DNA of 64,000 nt from Actinocatenispora sera (GCF_018324685.1 NZ_AP023354.1:5518001-5582000), one strand, 5' to 3'. Positions 17,880 through 26,595 are shown, counted from the first letter of the stretch. Numbers and translations: made by a program. The notes: a model not told the origin generated them from the letters alone.

Positions 17880-18449
17880 TCACGAATCGCCGAGTTTGTC
17901 CTTCAGACCGGCCAGCGCGGACCAGCGCGGGTCGGCCGTCTCGTGGCTGTGGTCGGCCGGCAGCTCGGCCAGCGGCTGCCCGCACTGCGCGCACAGGCCG
18001 GCGCAGTCGGGGCTGCACAGCGGGCTGCTCGGCAGCTCCAGCACGATCGCGTCCCGGATCACCGGCTCCAGATCCGCCAGCTCGTCCTGCAGCCGGCGCA
18101 CCTCGTCGCTGTCGGCGGTCTCGTCGGTGGTGCTGCCCGGGTAGGCGAACAGCTCACCGATGTGCACCGTGACCGTGTCGGAGATCTCCTGCAGGCACCG
18201 GGCGCACTCGCCGCGCAGCGGCGCGGTCACCGTGCCGGAGACGAACACCCCCTCGGAGACGGACTCCATCCGCAGCTCCAGCTCGAGCTCGGCGCCCTCC
18301 GGCACCCCGATCAGCGGCAGCCCGAGACCGGCCGGCGCGGGCGCGGTGCGCGTGACCTCGCGCATCTCCCCCGCACCGCGGGGCAGCTCGCGGGTGGACA
18401 GCACCAGCGGCGACGTGGCGTCCGGCGGACGCGGCGTGCTTTCAGCCAT
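17880..18449 (-). CDS. DUF177/YceD-family protein
   Basis: 189 residues of the DUF177 family, implicated in 23S rRNA accumulation and commonly encoded beside rpmF. It has a beta-rich N-terminal half starting at LVLSTRELPRGAGEM. Two cysteine pairs are visible: CARC (residues ~82-85) and a C-terminal C..C/C..C cluster (CSPDC...CAQCG) that could bind zinc. The start ATG 18449 is in the conserved place. The order sepIVA-DUF177-rpmF-plsX-rnc is the standard actinobacterial arrangement. Confidence 0.93.
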   Translation of the reverse strand: MAESTPRPPDATSPLVLSTRELPRGAGEMREVTRTAPAPAGLGLPLIGVPEGAELELELRMESVSEGVFVSGTVTAPLRGECARCLQEISDTVTVHIGELFAYPGSTTDETADSDEVRRLQDELADLEPVIRDAIVLELPSSPLCSPDCAGLCAQCGQPLAELPADHSHETADPRWSALAGLKDKLGDS

Positions 18450-18569
18450 GATGTCTCGGTCGACCTCGATCGTGTGTGGGACGCCGGCACAGCCCGGCCG
18501 GCACCGTGGAAGGCTACCCGCGGGCGCCGGGCAGCGTCGAACGGCGGCCCGCCGCCCGCCCAGGGCCGG

Positions 18570-19082
18570 TCAGGACATCGACGTCTCGGACAGTTCCTCG
18601 TCGTCCGGCGCGTACGAGCCGATCTCACGCAGCGCGTGCATCTTGTCCCGGCCGCGTTCGATGGTGGCGAGCGACTTGGTCAGCAGCCGCTCGAAGTTGC
18701 CGAGCGTGGTGTCGACGTACTCCTCGCACTCCTCGCGCAGCCGCTGCGACTCCTCGCGAGCCTCGCCGACGATCCGGTTGGCCTCGTGTTCGGCGGAGAC
18801 GGCGACCTCGTTGGCCGAGACCAGCCGGGCGTGTTCGGCCTCGCCCTCGGTGATGATGCGCTCGGCCTCCCGCTGGCCGGCCGCGATGATCTTGTCGCGC
18901 TCCTCCAGCAACGCCTGCGAGCGGCGCAGCTCGCCCGGCAGTTCGGCCCGCAGCTCGTCGAGCATTGCGATGATCTCGCCCCGGTCGACCATGCAGTTGC
19001 GCGACGACATCGGCACCGATCGGGCGGACTCGACGTAGTTCATGATCTCGTCGATGCGCTCCAGCGGATCCAACCCGGTCAC
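18570..19082 (-). CDS. sepIVA: DivIVA-like septation protein (SepIVA homologue)
   Basis: 170 residues. From residue ~1 (LDPLERIDEIMNYVESA) the chain becomes an almost uninterrupted coiled coil rich in Glu/Arg/Ala, ending in an acidic tail (APDDEELSETSMS). The position directly upstream of DUF177 matches M. tuberculosis Rv2927c, SepIVA, a DivIVA-domain septum and elongation regulator; the symbol rests on that synteny plus coiled-coil content. GTG 19082 is chosen because AGGAGG lies a few nt upstream (short spacing); a TTG three codons on is an alternative. The gap to DUF177 is 120 bp, to coaD 79 bp. Confidence 0.82.
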   Translation of the reverse strand: MTGLDPLERIDEIMNYVESARSVPMSSRNCMVDRGEIIAMLDELRAELPGELRRSQALLEERDKIIAAGQREAERIITEGEAEHARLVSANEVAVSAEHEANRIVGEAREESQRLREECEEYVDTTLGNFERLLTKSLATIERGRDKMHALREIGSYAPDDEELSETSMS

Positions 19083-19161
19083 TTCCCTCCTGCCAGGCGC
19101 GGACCGCCTGCCTTGTGCTGGTACCGGGCCCACCGCACACCGGCGCGCCCGGGCCGCCGGG

Positions 19162-19647
19162 TCAGGCCGTACCGGGGCGCAACCGCGTGGCGAGCCGCTG
19201 GGCCACCACGTCCGGAACGTGCGGTGACACGTCCCCGCCCCACTTCGCGACGTCCTTGACCAAACTCGACGACAGAAAAGAGTAAAGCGGGTTCGTGGCC
19301 ATGAAGAGGGTTTCCACGCCGGCCAGGCCCAGGTTCATCTGAGACTGCTGCAACTCGTAGTCGAAGTCGCTGACCGCGCGCAGCCCCTTCACGATGACCG
19401 AAATGTCGTGTGCCCGGCAGTAATCGACGGTCAGCCCGGCGAACGAGTCGATCGTCACGTTCGGGTACTGGCGGGTGACCTCGGTGAGCATCTCGATGCG
19501 CTCGCCGACGTCGAACAGCCCGACCTTGGACTGGTTGACGAAGACCGCCACCACGACCTCGTCGTACAGGTTGGCCACCCGGCCGATGATGTCCAGATGC
19601 CCGTTCGTGACGGGATCGAACGAGCCGGGGCAGATCGCACGCCTCAT
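19162..19647 (-). CDS. coaD: Phosphopantetheine adenylyltransferase
   Basis: 161 residues, the family norm. The nucleotidyltransferase motif CPGSFDPVTNGHLDI (TxGH) opens the protein. VKGLRAVSDFDYE and the C-terminal YSFLSSSLVKDVA (the SSS ATP-binding loop) follow. It catalyses the penultimate step of coenzyme A synthesis. ATG 19647 overlaps the rsmD stop by 4 bp (ATGA), so the two genes are translationally coupled, the usual actinobacterial pairing. Confidence 0.97.
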   Translation of the reverse strand: MRRAICPGSFDPVTNGHLDIIGRVANLYDEVVVAVFVNQSKVGLFDVGERIEMLTEVTRQYPNVTIDSFAGLTVDYCRAHDISVIVKGLRAVSDFDYELQQSQMNLGLAGVETLFMATNPLYSFLSSSLVKDVAKWGGDVSPHVPDVVAQRLATRLRPGTA

Positions 19648-20201
19648 GATCGGCGACCGTACCAAAGGGTGGTCTCGCCGTAGCGCCGTCCGCGCCGGTC
19701 GGTGATCTGCTCCGGCCAGTCCGGCTCGGGGGTACGGGTCGAGCGCTCGACCACCAGCACGGCGTCCGGCGCGAGCCAGTCGGCGGTGAGCTCGGCCAGC
19801 ACCGCGGTGAGCGTCTCCTGCGCCAGCGCGTACGGCGGGTCGGCGAAGGCCAGGTCATAGCGCTGCGCCGGGGGCCGCTCCAGGGTCCGGGACACCGGGC
19901 CGGCGACGATCCGGGCCGCGCCGCCGACCCCCAGCGCCGTGGCGTTGCGCCGCAGTACGGCCGCCGCCCGGGCGTCGGACTCGACGAACAGCGCGTGCGC
20001 GCAACCGCGGGACAGCGCCTCGAAGCCGACCGCGCCGGACCCGGCGTACAGATCCAGCATCCGGGTGCCGGGCAGGTCCAGCAGCGTGCCGAGGGTGTTG
20101 AACAGCGCCTCGCGCACCCGCTCCGAGGTCGGCCGGGTGGACTGCCCGGCCGGTACGGCGAGCCGGCGGCCACCGAGGGTCCCGGCCACGATCCGGGTCA
20201 T
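19644..20201 (-). CDS. rsmD: 16S rRNA (guanine966-N2)-methyltransferase RsmD
   Basis: 185 residues. The start MTRIVAGTLGGRRLAVP is characteristic of RsmD. It is followed by RPTSERVREALFN, the SAM-binding LDLYAGSGAVGFEALSRG, and the catalytic FADPPY (NPPY-type motif of N2-guanine methyltransferases). It methylates G966 of 16S rRNA. The longer upstream open frame has no similarity and is not included. It is coupled to coaD. A 12-bp inverted repeat lies upstream. Confidence 0.95.
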   Translation of the reverse strand: MTRIVAGTLGGRRLAVPAGQSTRPTSERVREALFNTLGTLLDLPGTRMLDLYAGSGAVGFEALSRGCAHALFVESDARAAAVLRRNATALGVGGAARIVAGPVSRTLERPPAQRYDLAFADPPYALAQETLTAVLAELTADWLAPDAVLVVERSTRTPEPDWPEQITDRRGRRYGETTLWYGRRS

Positions 20202-20234
20202 CCGCGCGCTCCGTGGGCATCCTGCACGGCGTGA

Positions 20235-20268
20235 CGGTACCCGGCCGGGGACCGGAGGCCGGGTACCG
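20235..20268. repeat. 12-bp inverted repeat between rsmD and the LPXTG gene
   Basis: Perfect arms CGGTACCCGGCC (20235-20246) and GGCCGGGTACCG (20257-20268) enclose 10 nt. It lies in the divergent intergenic region, 34 bp upstream of rsmD, so it may be an operator or a hairpin in a leader. Confidence 0.5.
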
Positions 20269-20511
20269 CCCCGGCGCGACGGCGTCACCACTCTGCGTAT
20301 CCGGCCACGGTTCGTCGCGGCCGCCAACCACCGGCCGCCTTCCGGCCGCTGGTCCCGGATGGTTAAGGTCGGGCGTCGAGGAGGTCGCGCGGACCGGGGC
20401 CGTGGGCGAGACCGAAGTCCTTCCCCGCGCACCGCCTCACCCGCGGTCACCGCAGCCCGTCGCGGCACCGCACGCATGGCCAACCCGATCACCCCTGTCG
20501 CGGAGTACGCC

Positions 20512-21558
20512 TTGCCTGGCACTGACCTGGTGCGCCGGATACCGGCGCTGCTCGCCGCCCTGGCGGTCGGGCTGTTCGGCGCGCTCACGTTCGCCGCGCC
20601 GGCCGCCGCCGCGACCCACGACGCGCCCGCGACAGCCACGCTCAGTTGCGAGAACGGCAAGGTCGCGGTGCGCTGGACGATCCGCAACGGCTGGCCGGAC
20701 GTGGCCGACGTCAGCGACGTCTCGGGCAAGCCGGTCGACGTGGCCCTGAGCGGTGCCGAGCTGGAGGGCAAGGGCGACAAGATCGCCGGCAAGCAGCTGG
20801 TGCCGACCTCCGCCGACACCGCGACGCTGAGCTACACGGTGCGCTGGGCCGATCGCGTCACCACCACCCGGACCGCCACCAAGACGATTCCGGACGACGT
20901 GTGCTCTACCGCGCCGCCGAAGTGCATCGAGGCCGCGGACGCGAGCTACCAGCACAGCTTCGACGGGACGAAGGGCACCGCCACCGTCGCGCTGCTCGCC
21001 GGGCAGAAGCTGTGCAAGGGCTCCAGCCAGGACTTCTCGCTGGCCAGCTACACCGCGGCCAGCGCCGGCGGCTACTCCTCCGCACTGCCGCAGCAGCTGT
21101 TCCGGCAGCAGACCCGCACGCTGAGCGCCAAGCATCCGTCCGTGACGCTGCGGGTCGCGGTACCCGACTGTTACACCCAGGTGGTGCTGATCTGGGGCGA
21201 CCACGACGAGGTGCTCACAGACTTCCGCAAGGACACCCCCAGCTACGGGGCGAAGGTGCTCGGGCACAGCGGCGCGCCCGGCAACCGGTCCATCGGTCCC
21301 GTCGGCAGCTTCCGCGGTGGCCGCACCGCCTGTGTGGTCAGCGTGACCGACTCGGCCTCGCCGTCCGAGCCGCCCGCCGCGGCGCCGGCCCGGTCCGCGT
21401 CCGCCAGCAGCGCGGCCGCCGCCACCAGCGCGAGCAGCCTGCCGGTCACCGGCGGTTCGCTCGCCGCGATCATCGTGGCCGTGGTGGTCCTCGCCGGCGG
21501 CGGGCTGGTGCTGTTCGCCGCCGCCCGCCGGCGGCGCGTCACCCCGACCGACCGCTGA
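20512..21558 (+). CDS. Sortase-anchored secreted surface protein (LPVTG)
   Basis: 348 residues. A Sec signal peptide (VRRIPALLAALAVGLFGALT, ending APAAAA) leads into an Ig-like secreted region with four to six cysteines. An Ala/Ser/Pro linker follows, then a textbook cell-wall sorting signal: LPVTG, a hydrophobic helix (SLAAIIVAVVVLAGGG) and RRRR. A sortase should anchor it to peptidoglycan. TTG 20512 is preferred as the start (GGAG 6 nt upstream); an in-frame ATG at 20476 lacks a ribosome site. The stop overlaps the ATG of a small Pro-rich frame. No sortase gene is in the window. The binding role is unknown. Confidence 0.75.
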   Translation: MPGTDLVRRIPALLAALAVGLFGALTFAAPAAAATHDAPATATLSCENGKVAVRWTIRNGWPDVADVSDVSGKPVDVALSGAELEGKGDKIAGKQLVPTSADTATLSYTVRWADRVTTTRTATKTIPDDVCSTAPPKCIEAADASYQHSFDGTKGTATVALLAGQKLCKGSSQDFSLASYTAASAGGYSSALPQQLFRQQTRTLSAKHPSVTLRVAVPDCYTQVVLIWGDHDEVLTDFRKDTPSYGAKVLGHSGAPGNRSIGPVGSFRGGRTACVVSVTDSASPSEPPAAAPARSASASSAAAATSASSLPVTGGSLAAIIVAVVVLAGGGLVLFAAARRRRVTPTDR

Positions 21559-21737
21559 TGCCCGACCCGACACCGCTGCCCGGCCGAGCGCGGGTGCTCC
21601 CGGGACGGCCGCCATCCGAGCCGGCGCCGACGCCGGACCACATCTCGCTGCCCGAGCCGACGCCCGGCCGCACCTCGCTGCCCGAGCCGGCGCCGGTGCC
21701 CGGTCGCACCGTGCTGCGCCGGCCGGACGGACACTGA
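21558..21737 (+). CDS. Small proline-rich protein (59 aa), coupled to the surface protein
   Basis: The frame starts at ATG 21558 inside TGATG at the stop of the LPVTG gene and encodes 59 residues with repeated LPEP-xPGRT segments (SLPEPTPGRTSLPEPAPVPG). No signal peptide or transmembrane helix. The overlap and position suggest translational coupling, but Pro-rich frames arise easily in GC-rich DNA. I do not recognise a family. Confidence 0.4.
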   Translation: MPDPTPLPGRARVLPGRPPSEPAPTPDHISLPEPTPGRTSLPEPAPVPGRTVLRRPDGH

Positions 21738-21741
21738 GCCG

Positions 21742-22365
21742 GTGCGGGTCGAACCGGTCACCCCGGTGCTGCTGGTCGAACGGCTGGTGGCGCGCATCGT
21801 CGCGGCCGGCCCGGGCCGTACCCGGGTGCTGCTGGACGGTGCACCGCCGGCCGGGCCCGGCCGGCTCGCCGCGGCGCTGACCGACCCGCTGCGTGCCCTC
21901 GGCCGGCCGGTGGTGACGGTGCACGCCGCCGACTTCCTGCGGCCGGCATCGCTGCGACTGGAGTACGGCCGGCACGACCCGGACAGCTACTACGACGGCT
22001 GGCTGGACGCGGCCGGGCTGGTCCGCGAGGTACTGGCGCCGCTCGGGCCGGACGGGTCCGGCCGCTACCTGCCGACGCTGTGGGATGCGGTGGCCGACCG
22101 GGCGACGCGGGCCGCCTACCGCGACGCGCCGACCGGTACCGTCCTGCTGCTCGACGGCGACCTGCTGCTCGGGCGGGGGCTGCCGGCCGAGCTCGCGGTG
22201 CACCTGGACGTGTCGCCGACCGTACTGGCGCGCCGGCTGGATGCCGACGCGGCCTGGACGCTGGACGCCTACCGCCGGTACGCCGCGGAGGTGGCGCCGC
22301 GGCGCACCGCCGACGTGGCGGTGCGCTACGACGACCCGGAACACCCCGCCCTGATCCTCGACTGA
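21742..22365 (+). CDS. Uridine-kinase-like P-loop protein with degenerate Walker A
   Basis: 207 residues resembling actinobacterial proteins annotated as uridine kinase. The nucleoside-kinase scaffold is visible: a substrate-like region (HAADFLRPASLRLEYGRHDPDSYYDGWLD), Walker-B-like LLLDGDLLL, and a terminal Arg-rich lid (RRYAAEVAPRR). The Walker A position reads LLDGAPPAGPGRLA: the canonical GxxxxGK(S/T) Lys and Ser/Thr are absent, replaced by Pro and Gly. ATP binding is therefore doubtful, and it may be a structural or regulatory homologue. The GTG start at 21742 is 4 bp after the preceding frame. It converges on recG with a 9-bp gap. Confidence 0.7.
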   Translation: MRVEPVTPVLLVERLVARIVAAGPGRTRVLLDGAPPAGPGRLAAALTDPLRALGRPVVTVHAADFLRPASLRLEYGRHDPDSYYDGWLDAAGLVREVLAPLGPDGSGRYLPTLWDAVADRATRAAYRDAPTGTVLLLDGDLLLGRGLPAELAVHLDVSPTVLARRLDADAAWTLDAYRRYAAEVAPRRTADVAVRYDDPEHPALILD

Positions 22366-22374
22366 CGGGCGCGA

Positions 22375-24582
22375 TCAGCCCTTCTCCAGGTACTCGGCGC
22401 GGTCCTCGTCGACCAGGACGGCGACGGTCTCGGCCAGCAGCGGATGCTCGGTCAGCTCGCGGTCGGCCTCGATGACCCGGACCGCCTCGTCCCGCGCCTC
22501 GGCGATCAGCTTGGCGTCGGAGAGCAGCGACAGCAGCCGCAGGTGCGAGCGGCGGCCGGACTGCGCGGCGCCGAGCACGTCGCCCTCCCGGCGCTGTTCC
22601 AGGTCGAGCTCGGCGAGCCGGAACCCGTCCACGGTGGACGCGACCGCGGTGAGCCGCTCGTGCGCGGGCGACTCCGGGGCCGCCTCGCTGACCAGCAGGC
22701 ACAGCCCCGGCGCCGAGCCACGGCCGACCCGGCCGCGCAGCTGGTGCAGCTGCGAGACGCCGAACCGGTCGGCGTCCAGCACCACCATGACGGTCGCGTT
22801 CGGTACGTCGACGCCGACCTCGATCACCGTCGTGGCGACCAGCACGTCCAGCTCGCCGGCGGCGAACGCGCGCATCACCGCGTCCTTCTGGTCGGCGGGC
22901 AGCCGGCCGGTGAGCTGGCCGACCCGCAGCCCGGCGAGGGGCCCGTCGGCGAGCTGCGGCGCCACCTCGGCCACGCCCAGCGGCGGGCGACGCTCGTCGT
23001 CGGCCGGCGCCCCCTCGTCCGCGTCCTCGTCGGTGGGGTCCACCCCGATCCGCGGGCACACGACGTATGCCTGGTGGCCGACGGCCACCTCCTCCCGCAC
23101 CCGGGCCCAGGTACGTTCCATCCAGCGTTCCCGGTTGCCCGGCACGACGTGCGTCGCGATCGGCGACCGGCCGCGGGGCAGCTCGGTCAGCGACGACACG
23201 GACAGGTCGCCGAACACCGTCATCGCCACCGTGCGCGGGATCGGGGTGGCGGTCATCACCAGCACGTGCGGCGGCTGGGTTGCCTTGTCCCGCAACGCAT
23301 CGCGCTGCTCGACCCCGAACCGGTGCTGCTCGTCGACCACGATCAGCCCGAGGTCGGCGAACTCGACGCCCTGGTACAGCAGCGCGTGCGTGCCGACCAC
23401 GATGCCGGCCGTACCGGCGGCGATGTCGGCGAGGACCCGGCGCCGGGCGGCGGCCGGCAGCGACCCGGTCAGCAGCGCCAGCCCGGTCGCGCCGGCCGCC
23501 TCGTCACCGAGCGGCAGCTCACCGTCGGCCGGTGCCGGGCCGGTGCGGGCGAGGTCGCCGAGCAGCGCGGCGAGGCCCCGGTGATGCTGCGCGGCGAGCA
23601 CCTCGGTGGGCGCCAGCAGCACCGCCTGCCCGCCGGAGTCGACCACCTGCAGCATCGCCCGCAGCGCGCACACCGTCTTGCCGGACCCGACCTCGCCCTG
23701 CAACAGCCGGTGCATCGGGTGCGGGCGGGCCAGATCCTCGGCCACCTCCTCGCCGACCGCGAGCTGCCCGTCGGTCAGCTGGTAGGGCAGGCGGGCGTCG
23801 AACGCGGCGAGCACCCCGTCGGTGCGCCGGGGGCGCTGCACCGCCGGCCAGTCCGCCGCGCGCGCCTTGCGCTGCACCAGCGTCAGCTGCAGCGCGAACG
23901 CCTCGTCGAAGGTCAACCGCTTCCGCGCCGCCGCGCGGGCCTGCCAGCTGCTGGGACGGTGGATGTCGTGCAGCGCGGCGGCCAGGCCGACCAGCTCGTG
24001 ATCGGCGCGCAGCGACTCCGGCAGCGGATCCGGCGGCGGCTCCAGGGTGTCCAGCGCGACCCGGACGCACCGGGCGACCGTCCAGCTCGGCATCGTCGCC
24101 GCGGCCGGGTAGACCGGGATCAGCGCGCCCAGGAACTCCTCGATCTCGGTGTTGTCCTCCGCCGCCTCGCCGGGATCGGACAGCAGCTGGAAGTCGGGGC
24201 CGTTGAGCTGCCGCTTGCCGCGGAACTCGGTGACCTTGCCGGCGAACAGCCCCCAGCGGCCGACGGTCAGCTGCCGCTGCCGCCAGGCCTGGTTGAAGAA
24301 CGTCAGGGTCAGCGTGCGCTGCCCGTCGCCGACGGTGACCTCCAGCAGGTTGCCGCGCCGCTGCCGCATCGGCCGCACGTTCACCCGCTGTACCTGGGCG
24401 AGCACGGTGACCTGGTCACCGACCTGCAACGCGGACAGGTCGGTGTGCTCGCCGCGCTCGGCGTAGCGGCGCGGAAAGTGGTAGAGCAGGTCACCCACCG
24501 TGGCCAGGCCGAGCGTCTCGGTCAGTGCCGCGGCGGTCTTGTCGCCGAGCACCTTGCCCAGCGGCGTGCTCAAGGTCGCCAT
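22375..24582 (-). CDS. recG: ATP-dependent DNA helicase RecG
   Basis: 735 residues. An N-terminal OB-fold wedge domain (around VTVLAQVQRVNVRPMRQRRG) binds branched DNA. Helicase motifs follow: Walker A GEVGSGKT, DEQH (VVDEQHRFGVEQR), TATPIPRT, VIEVGVDVPNAT and QLRGRVGRG. RecG reverses stalled forks and processes Holliday-like junctions. It starts at ATG 24582. In many actinobacteria rpmB and a DAK-domain gene sit just upstream; here a Pro-rich membrane-protein gene occupies that place. Confidence 0.97.
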   Translation of the reverse strand: MATLSTPLGKVLGDKTAAALTETLGLATVGDLLYHFPRRYAERGEHTDLSALQVGDQVTVLAQVQRVNVRPMRQRRGNLLEVTVGDGQRTLTLTFFNQAWRQRQLTVGRWGLFAGKVTEFRGKRQLNGPDFQLLSDPGEAAEDNTEIEEFLGALIPVYPAAATMPSWTVARCVRVALDTLEPPPDPLPESLRADHELVGLAAALHDIHRPSSWQARAAARKRLTFDEAFALQLTLVQRKARAADWPAVQRPRRTDGVLAAFDARLPYQLTDGQLAVGEEVAEDLARPHPMHRLLQGEVGSGKTVCALRAMLQVVDSGGQAVLLAPTEVLAAQHHRGLAALLGDLARTGPAPADGELPLGDEAAGATGLALLTGSLPAAARRRVLADIAAGTAGIVVGTHALLYQGVEFADLGLIVVDEQHRFGVEQRDALRDKATQPPHVLVMTATPIPRTVAMTVFGDLSVSSLTELPRGRSPIATHVVPGNRERWMERTWARVREEVAVGHQAYVVCPRIGVDPTDEDADEGAPADDERRPPLGVAEVAPQLADGPLAGLRVGQLTGRLPADQKDAVMRAFAAGELDVLVATTVIEVGVDVPNATVMVVLDADRFGVSQLHQLRGRVGRGSAPGLCLLVSEAAPESPAHERLTAVASTVDGFRLAELDLEQRREGDVLGAAQSGRRSHLRLLSLLSDAKLIAEARDEAVRVIEADRELTEHPLLAETVAVLVDEDRAEYLEKG

Positions 24583-24653
24583 CCGGCAACCCTAACCAGC
24601 CGCACCGACAGCCCCGGCCGCGCCGCACCACGCGGCCGGCCGGGCCAGGTCGG

Positions 24654-25733
24654 TCAGGGCTTCGGGCTCAGCGTGCCCGCGGCCTTGCGCATCTGCTTGT
24701 TCAGGTCGTCGTGGCCGTCCGGGACCGAGCCCCAGAAGCCGGCCGCCGTGCCGTCGCCGGCATCGAGCACCGCGATCACCACGTACTCGGTGGTCTTCTT
24801 GCCGGCCGAGCTGGTGTAGGTGACGTCGAATGCCCACAGCCACGCCTTGCGGCCGAGCTGGGTGAGCTGCTCGTCGAGGTGGTCCTTGCCGGCGTCGACC
24901 TTGGCGCCGGTGCCGTAGTAGCTCTTCAGGATCGACGTGGCCAGGTCGGACTTGACGGTCTTGAGGTCCTTCGGACCGCTGTAGTCGAACTCGTCGGACA
25001 GCTTGCCCAGCTGCATCGTGGCGTACACGTTGGTGTCGATCTTGACCGACTGGCCGACCGGGCTCTGCAGCTCCTTCGCCGCCGGCGCCACCGAGTCGAC
25101 CCACGGCGAGCCGGCCTTGGTGAAGCCCCAGCCGGTCGCCGAGTCGATGATCTTGTTGCCGTGCACCCCGTCACCGGACGGACCCGGCGACGGCGTCGTG
25201 CTGGCGCTGGTCGACGGCCGGGCGCTCGCGCTCGAACTCGGGTCCGCCACCGGCGGCTTCTTGTCGTCGCCGGTGGAGACCAGAGCGATCACCGCGACGA
25301 TGGCGAGCACCAGCACCAGGGCACCACCGCCGACGAACAGCCACGGCGCGATCGACCGCTTCTTCGGCGGCACCGGCCCACCCGGCGGCGGGAACCCGCC
25401 CGGGTGGGCCGGTTGGTACCCAGCGGGCGGGCCACTGGCTTGGTAGCCGGCGGGCGGGCCGCTCGGCGGTGCCATCCCCGGCGCGAGCGGCGCCCCGTAC
25501 GGCGGGGGCTGCGCGCCGGGCTGCGAGTACTGCGGCGGCTGTTGCTGCCAGCCGGCGTCGAGCGAGTACTGCTCGAGGCCGGACGGCTCGTCGCCGGCGG
25601 CCGGCGCCCCCGACGAGGGACCGGCCGGCGGCCCGAACGGGTCGGCCCCGGCACCCGAGTACGGCTGCTGCGGTGGTTGGCCCTGCGGCGGCTGATCGGG
25701 CCAGCCACCGGGCGACTGCGGCGGGTAGGTCAC
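24654..25733 (-). CDS. Proline-rich single-pass membrane protein with extracytoplasmic domain
   Basis: 359 residues. The first ~125 are Pro/Gly/Gln-rich cytoplasmic low complexity (PPQGQPPQQPYSGAG...GPPAGYQASGPPAGYQ). KKR and a single transmembrane helix (WLFVGGGALVLVLAIVAVIA) follow, then a Ser/Pro-rich spacer and a ~170-residue globular extracytoplasmic domain ending SPKP. The layout matches abundant actinomycete proteins of unknown function and the gene at 58389-59774. The GTG start 25733 (VTYPPQSPGGW) is preferred. It lies just upstream of recG on the same strand, with a MITE-like element beginning ~98 bp behind it. No enzymatic motif seen. Confidence 0.7.
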   Translation of the reverse strand: MTYPPQSPGGWPDQPPQGQPPQQPYSGAGADPFGPPAGPSSGAPAAGDEPSGLEQYSLDAGWQQQPPQYSQPGAQPPPYGAPLAPGMAPPSGPPAGYQASGPPAGYQPAHPGGFPPPGGPVPPKKRSIAPWLFVGGGALVLVLAIVAVIALVSTGDDKKPPVADPSSSASARPSTSASTTPSPGPSGDGVHGNKIIDSATGWGFTKAGSPWVDSVAPAAKELQSPVGQSVKIDTNVYATMQLGKLSDEFDYSGPKDLKTVKSDLATSILKSYYGTGAKVDAGKDHLDEQLTQLGRKAWLWAFDVTYTSSAGKKTTEYVVIAVLDAGDGTAAGFWGSVPDGHDDLNKQMRKAAGTLSPKP

Positions 25734-25830
25734 GACCGGAGGGTAAGCGGTCGGGCCCAACACGGCCGAGGTGAGGTCGCGATACCACCGTGCGCACGAG
25801 CGCACGCACGTCCGGTGATCCGGTGCGGCC

Positions 25831-26000
25831 CTAGGGTCTGTTTCGGAGTCCCCGGCCGAGCGAGGCGAGTCCCGTTTGTCTGCTCGCAAGGCGGAGGGCA
25901 GTTCGGGTGCCGGGCTTGCACACGGGCTGTCCGACAACGCCGCGAGCGGGCAAACGGGGCCGCCGCAGCCGGCACGCGGGACTTGCGAAACAGACCCTAG
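25831..26000. mobile_element. 170-bp MITE-like element with 15-bp terminal inverted repeats
   Basis: CTAGGGTCTGTTTCG at 25831-25845 is exactly the reverse complement of CGAAACAGACCCTAG at 25986-26000. Inside are imperfect arms: AGTCCC near each end, and a 15-bp pair at 25873-25887 and 25942-25956 with 13 matches. No coding capacity. The outermost CTAG could be a 4-bp target duplication (the IS5 family favours CWAG) or part of the repeat; its palindromy makes this undecidable here. The right CTAG contains the TAG stop of the GNAT gene. A non-autonomous element mobilised by an IS5-type transposase elsewhere is the simplest reading. Confidence 0.75.
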
Positions 26001-26479
26001 AGGTCGCGGGCGAAGGAGAGGCAGTCGGGCTCGTCGGCGTAGTAGCCGTAGTTCGGGATCCGCCGGTAGCCGAGCTTGCCGTACAGCGCGATCGCCTCGG
26101 GCTGCTTGCCGCCGGTCTCCAGGATCACCCGGGTACGCCCGGCCCGGCGGGCGTCGGCCTCGATCGCCGCCAGTACCGCGGTGGCCACCCCGGTACCGCG
26201 GGCGGCCGGCACCGTGAACATCCGCTTGATCTCCGCGGTGCCGTCCCCGTGCGAGCGCCAGGCGCCGCAGCCCACCGGCGTCTGGCCCCGGTAGGCGACC
26301 AGGAACGCGCCGTTCGGCGGCTCGAAGTCGGCCGCGGCGATGGGCGTCTCGTCGCCCTCCCCGCCGTACCGGGCGCCCAGGTCGGCCAGCGCCTGCGCCA
26401 CCAGCTGCCGGGCCACCGGCTCGGCGAAGCCGAGCCGCTCGATGCGCAGCGCGGTCGTGGTCGCGTCGTCGATCATCAC
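25997..26479 (-). CDS. GNAT-family N-acetyltransferase
   Basis: 160 residues with a complete GNAT fold. Beta-4 (IKRMFTVPAARGTGVATAVLAA) holds the acetyl-CoA pyrophosphate loop in the form R-G-T-G-V-A, the R/QxxGxG/A signature. VILETGGKQPEAIALYGKLGY follows, with the usual Tyr. The acceptor substrate is unknown. The start is ATG 26479 (a second ATG follows immediately). The TAG stop lies within the terminal CTAG of the MITE-like element, so insertion may have set the present C-terminus (FARDL). Confidence 0.85.
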   Translation of the reverse strand: MMIDDATTTALRIERLGFAEPVARQLVAQALADLGARYGGEGDETPIAAADFEPPNGAFLVAYRGQTPVGCGAWRSHGDGTAEIKRMFTVPAARGTGVATAVLAAIEADARRAGRTRVILETGGKQPEAIALYGKLGYRRIPNYGYYADEPDCLSFARDL

Positions 26480-26595
26480 CCCGCCATTGCACCAGCAGGC
26501 CGGCCCGATCGGCGAGCCGATGTGAACAACGCGACGAGCCGCACCGGAGGCGGTCGGACCGGTCCGGTGACCGCGGGCAGGATCGGCCGGCCCGG

